The position numbers were made by a program, and so were the translations under genes. The notes under the pieces are model-generated. The model made no database searches. It saw nothing but the letters and a program-made list of their open reading frames with translations, and was not told the DNA's origin. From Cyathus striatus (lineage: Eukaryota > Basidiomycota > Agaricomycetes > Agaricales > Nidulariaceae), in the NCBI GenBank assembly GCA_025738555.1, contig JAOVFP010000003.1:4154001-4218000 (forward strand): 64,000 nucleotides of DNA, written 5' to 3'. The number at the start of each line of letters is the position of its first letter. Within the stretch, counting starts at the first letter, position 1. This document shows positions 60,555 to 64,000 of the stretch, piece by piece.

Positions 60555-61200
60555 ATCTGCGCTTCACATATTTCCCACGCTTCGCATTTGTCACGTACTT
60601 CACGCGCGTCGCGTTCGTCACACATATTCCCACGCCTCATATTTCTCCCGCGCATTGCATTTGTCATGTACTTCATGCGCGTCACGTTCGTCACACATAT
60701 TCCCGCGCCTCATATTTTTCCTGCGTATCGCATTTGTCACGTTATTCACGCGCGTCACGTTCGTCACACATATTCCCGCGCTTCGCATTTGTCACATACT
60801 TCCTGCGTGTCATGCCTGCCACATATATTCCTGCACTTCACATCTGTCACATTTGCTGCATGTCATGTTCGTCACATATATTCCCATGCATCACATTTGT
60901 CACATTCTTCCCGCCCTTCACGTCTGTCACGCATATTCCCATGCATCAATGCATCATACATTTCCCACACATCATATTTGTGACAATTTTCGCGTGTGTC
61001 ACGTCTGTCACAATTCTCCCACACTACACATATATCGCACTTGTCATGCTTTAGCGCGTTTGTCACGTTCTTTATAAGTGTTATGCTTTTATGAATGTCA
61101 CACATCTCACATCTATTTGTCATGCTTTTCATGCTCATCACAGTGCATTTGTCATGCTTTGTATGCGTGTCACGCGTCACATAAGTCACGCTCATCACAT
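60555..61200 (+). repeat. CG-rich left arm of element 2
   Basis: Degenerate TTCACGCGCGTCACG, TTCGTCACACATATTCCCGCG motifs, inverted with respect to 62480-63220 and akin to the arms of foldback element 1. Copies differ mainly by C/T and G/A at CG positions. Confidence 0.8.
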
Positions 61201-62479
61201 AAGTCACATCTGTTTCTTGTGATTTGCACATGCATCATAGTCATCATGTCTTTGAGGCTTTCATCATGCTTTCACACACATCATAAGTGTTACTTATATC
61301 ACATCTTTGAGATTTATAACACATTTCAAGCACATTGTGCTTGCATGTGTATCATGATTGTGACATGTTGATGGGGTTCCAACAGGTCTATAATGAAAAA
61401 TGTTCTGTACATTTCATATCCAAGGAATCAGAGCACTCAGTGATGCCACATTTAACCCATATCTTATTACTTAGCTGGGTAATTCAGCCTCTTGCATTGA
61501 CAAGTCAGTCATTGATTCAGACCCTGTAGAAAAATTTCTTAGGCAAGAAAGGAGAAAAGACAAAGTAGTCTTTCTGAAAAGAGAACAAGAAGAAAAGAAG
61601 GTGATGATGTAGTTGACACTAAACTAAAGAATAGAAAAGCAAGTAATGATCACTGAGCAAGAAAGTGATGAGAAGTACAGGAGGGGGTTTCATATGTATG
61701 AATGGATACTAATACTAAAAGAACTATATAACATAAATCAGAGATGTGAAACACATGACAGTGTAGAAGTGTCATGTAATCATATAGAGTAAGCATACAT
61801 GTGACTTAATAATGTGTGTTGAAGATATAAGAATAACTAATGGTTAATGCAAGAATCATGATCATTTAATGACTGAGACATATGAGTTTAATGTGATGTG
61901 GAATCACATATACTGACCATTCTTTCAGATTTGTTATCCATATGTAATTCTTTCAGTATATGTCCTTTTCTGTTCAGTTGTTAAATATTTCCAAAATATT
62001 CATTTCTATCATAATGATTTCATCATCTCTCATATTCAGACTAACCATTATAGTTTTTACTTTGTCATTTAATTACATCTCTAGTTCTGATTATTAAACA
62101 TCATATCATCCCATTTCCAAATTTCTCATGCTCTGTCAGTGTGGGTAAGCCTTCAACTACATATACACTCTACATTTTTCATTCTAGTTTCTTATTACTA
62201 CCACACTTCTATAACTTTCTAATTGTTATTTTCTGTGTTACAATCTCCAATTCTACAAGTACATATCATTTCATCTGCATATATAATTCACTCTACTATT
62301 AAATACTTATTCCACTCTCATGACAACTTGAATAGTGGTAGAGACAGAAAAACCTGATGGGATTGGAAAGCATTGTATTTGTGAAAAAGTTGCAATGCAC
62401 TTGAAAAATGTGACATGCATGAAAAACACATGATGCATTTAAAAAAAAGACATATGTAATGTATGTGAAAAGTGTGACA

Positions 62480-63220
62480 TGCATGCAGATTGTCACGGCG
62501 TGACGCGCCTCAAAGACGTGACACGTGTGACGAGTGTGAAATGCGTGACAAATAGATGTGAGATGTGTGACATGCATAAGAGCGTAACGCTTATAAAGAA
62601 CGTGACAAACGTGACGCGTGACGCGCATAAAAGCATGACAAACGCGCTAAAGCGTGACAAACGCGCTAAAGCGTGACAAACGCGCTAAAGCGTGACAAAC
62701 GCGCTAAAGCGTGACAAACGCGCTAAAGCGTGACAAACGCGCTAAAGCGTGACAAACGCGCTAAAGCGTGACAAACGCGCTAAAGCGTGACAAGTGTGAT
62801 ATATATGTAGTGGGGGGGAATCGTGACAGACGTGACGCACGTGAAAATTGTGACAAATGTGACACGTGGGAAACGTGTGATGAATGTGATGCGCGGGAAT
62901 ATGCGTGACAAACGTGACGGGCGGGAGGAATGTGACAAATGTGATGCGTGGGAATATATGTGACGAACGTGACGCGCAGGAAATTTGTGACAGATGTGAC
63001 ACGCGTGCCGTATGTGATAAGTGCGAAGCGCGGGAATATTTGTGACGAACGTGACGCGCGTGAAGTACGTGACAAATATGAAGCGCGGGAATATGTGTGA
63101 CGAACGTGATGCGCGTGAAGTACGTGACAAATGCGATGCGCGGGAAAAACATGAGGCGCGGGAATATGTGTGACGAACGTAACGCATGGGAAAATTGTGA
63201 CAGATGTGACACACTTGAAA
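62480..63220 (-). repeat. CG-rich right arm of element 2
   Basis: Inverted counterpart of 60555-61200, with GTGACGCGCGTGAAGTACGT and GCGCGGGAATATGTGTGACG units. It keeps more CG dinucleotides than the left arm. Confidence 0.8.
62640..62795 (+). repeat. Perfect 19-bp microsatellite-like array
   Basis: Eight consecutive copies of GCGCTAAAGCGTGACAAAC without a single difference, inside the right CG-rich arm. There is no such array at the mirror position in the left arm, so it expanded after the arms formed. Confidence 0.92.
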
Positions 63221-63224
63221 AGCG

Positions 63225-63770
63225 TACATAATTCTATTAGAATAATAATAGGAAGCATAAAGTAATGAGCACTTATGAGTACACATAATACTATTAAAAT
63301 AATAATAGGAAGCATTACAGTAATAATAGAAAACATAAAGTAATGAGTACTTATGAGTACACATACTAATATTACAATAATAATAGGAATCATAAAGTAA
63401 TGAGTACTTATGAGTACACATGCTAGTATTAAAATAATAATAGGAATCATAAAGTAATGAGTACTTATGAGTACACATATTAGTATTACAATAATAATAG
63501 GAATCATAAAGTAATGAGTACTTATGAGTACACATGCTAGTATTAAAATAACAATAGAAAACATAAAGTAATGAGTACTTATGAGTACACATATTAGTAT
63601 TACAATAATAATAGGAATCATAAAGTAATGAGTACTTATGAGTACACATAGTAGCATTACAATAATAATAGGAAGCATAAAGTAATGAGTACTTATGAGT
63701 AGACATAATACAATTGTAATAATAGTAGAAGCATAAAGTAATGAGTACTTATGAATAGCCTGTATATACA
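63225..63770 (-). repeat. 57-bp tandem array, right arm of element 2
   Basis: About nine units, the reverse complement of the left array; the outermost three are identical to the outermost left units. One unit near 63300-63340 is shortened. Confidence 0.9.
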
Positions 63771-63863
63771 TATAGTATATGCCTCACTCATAAAACTCAG
63801 ACCTTATATGATATCCCATATCATATAAGGCCTATGATAAATGAGAAATTTGGCTGACACTTA

Positions 63864-64000
63864 TGGTTCGTGGTTTTTGAGGTGAAATTGGACCACCAAC
63901 AAGCTTCAAGCTTGCTTTGCAGAACCTTGACTGGTACTCAATGCACTGATCGCATATTTGGATCAGGGCTCTTGTTGGTGGTCGAGGTCTCTGCTTTAGT
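63864..64000 (+). other. Right flank of element 2, continuation of interrupted gene
   Basis: One frame (WFVVFEVKLDHQQASSLL and onward) is open to the end of the window, and it joins the 59451-59504 exon in frame when the element and one TA are removed. No family is recognised. Confidence 0.35.

Larger units (their letters stand above)
59505..63861. mobile_element. Foldback element 2: TA-flanked, 4.36 kb, long composite inverted repeats
   Basis: Both ends read AGTGTCAGCCAAATTTCTC inward and are flanked by TA (59503-59504 and 63862-63863), like Tc1/mariner insertions. The outermost 300 bases are perfect inverted repeats. Inward lie arrays of a 57-bp unit, CG-rich TGTCACG/TTCCCGCG arms (60555-61200 and 62480-63220) and a noncoding core (61365-62340) homologous to the core of foldback element 1. 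No transposase frame was found; the long open frames are repeat artefacts. The superfamily assignment rests only on the TA duplication. Confidence 0.85.

Noticed and set aside
59901..61077. Plus-strand frames of 140-207 codons
   Set aside because: Same repeat artefact as the right arm, mirrored.
62742..63771. Minus-strand frames of 336 and 308 codons
   Set aside because: They arise from the 57-bp array and CG-rich arm of foldback element 2 and are open in more than one frame; no protein family is seen.

Overview
The window looks like nuclear DNA of a mushroom-forming basidiomycete (Agaricomycetes). Genes are split by short (about 45-70 nt) GT-AG introns with CTAAC-like branch sites. There is a polyubiquitin gene, a NACHT-WD40 (NLR-like) receptor with the C-terminal tail typical of agaricomycetes, an intact Plavaka (CACTA/KDZ-like) transposase, a DUF6532 gene, a decayed Helitron, and a great load of palindrome-rich foldback elements.

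Layout. 1-26 kb is AT-rich and almost entirely transposon-derived. It holds a foldback element with CG-rich arms (about 3.84-7.54 kb, element 1) that carries a nested MITE. Next come an ACAATG-rich tandem-repeat block with an inserted satellite-bearing element (A, 8505-10653) and a nested pair of related elements (B, 14976-18001, containing C, 15025-16733). A Helitron protein pseudogene on the minus strand (18002-23851) is interrupted by a 1.58 kb DNA transposon (19253-20833) and cut off by the end of B. 26.3-30.4 kb is the NLR gene (minus strand, four exons, 1295 codons).

30.4-47 kb is a more GC-rich gene island. It has poorly conserved or decayed sequence to 35 kb, then an intact short-chain dehydrogenase (SDR), a 1.13 kb Mutator-like element, a flavin monooxygenase with two frameshifts, and an inverted, broken second SDR. 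After these come four-repeat polyubiquitin, a tandem pair of unknown membrane proteins, and an F-box/LRR-like protein. 47.6-64 kb is transposon territory again: a broken member of a high-copy basidiomycete family, then a divergent DUF6532/Plavaka pair. The window ends with a second large foldback element (element 2, 59505-63861) sitting in a TA duplication inside another gene.

Main biological signals. (1) Elements A, B and C share terminal sequences (CAGTAC/GAGCTC followed by TTTACRCTC), and A and C have perfect 8-bp target duplications, but each carries its own family of subterminal palindromes. B and C even share their interior modules, so the subterminal motif appears to be the part that turns over. 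(2) The two foldback elements 1 and 2 share a core and CG-rich arms but have unrelated terminal tandem arrays, the same theme in a second family. (3) The NLR has eleven nearly identical 43-residue WD40 repeats that differ almost only at three residue positions, the pattern known from HET-D/E-type allorecognition receptors. (4) Most stop codons that break the TE-encoded proteins are TGA where the family has arginine, as expected from CpG deamination.
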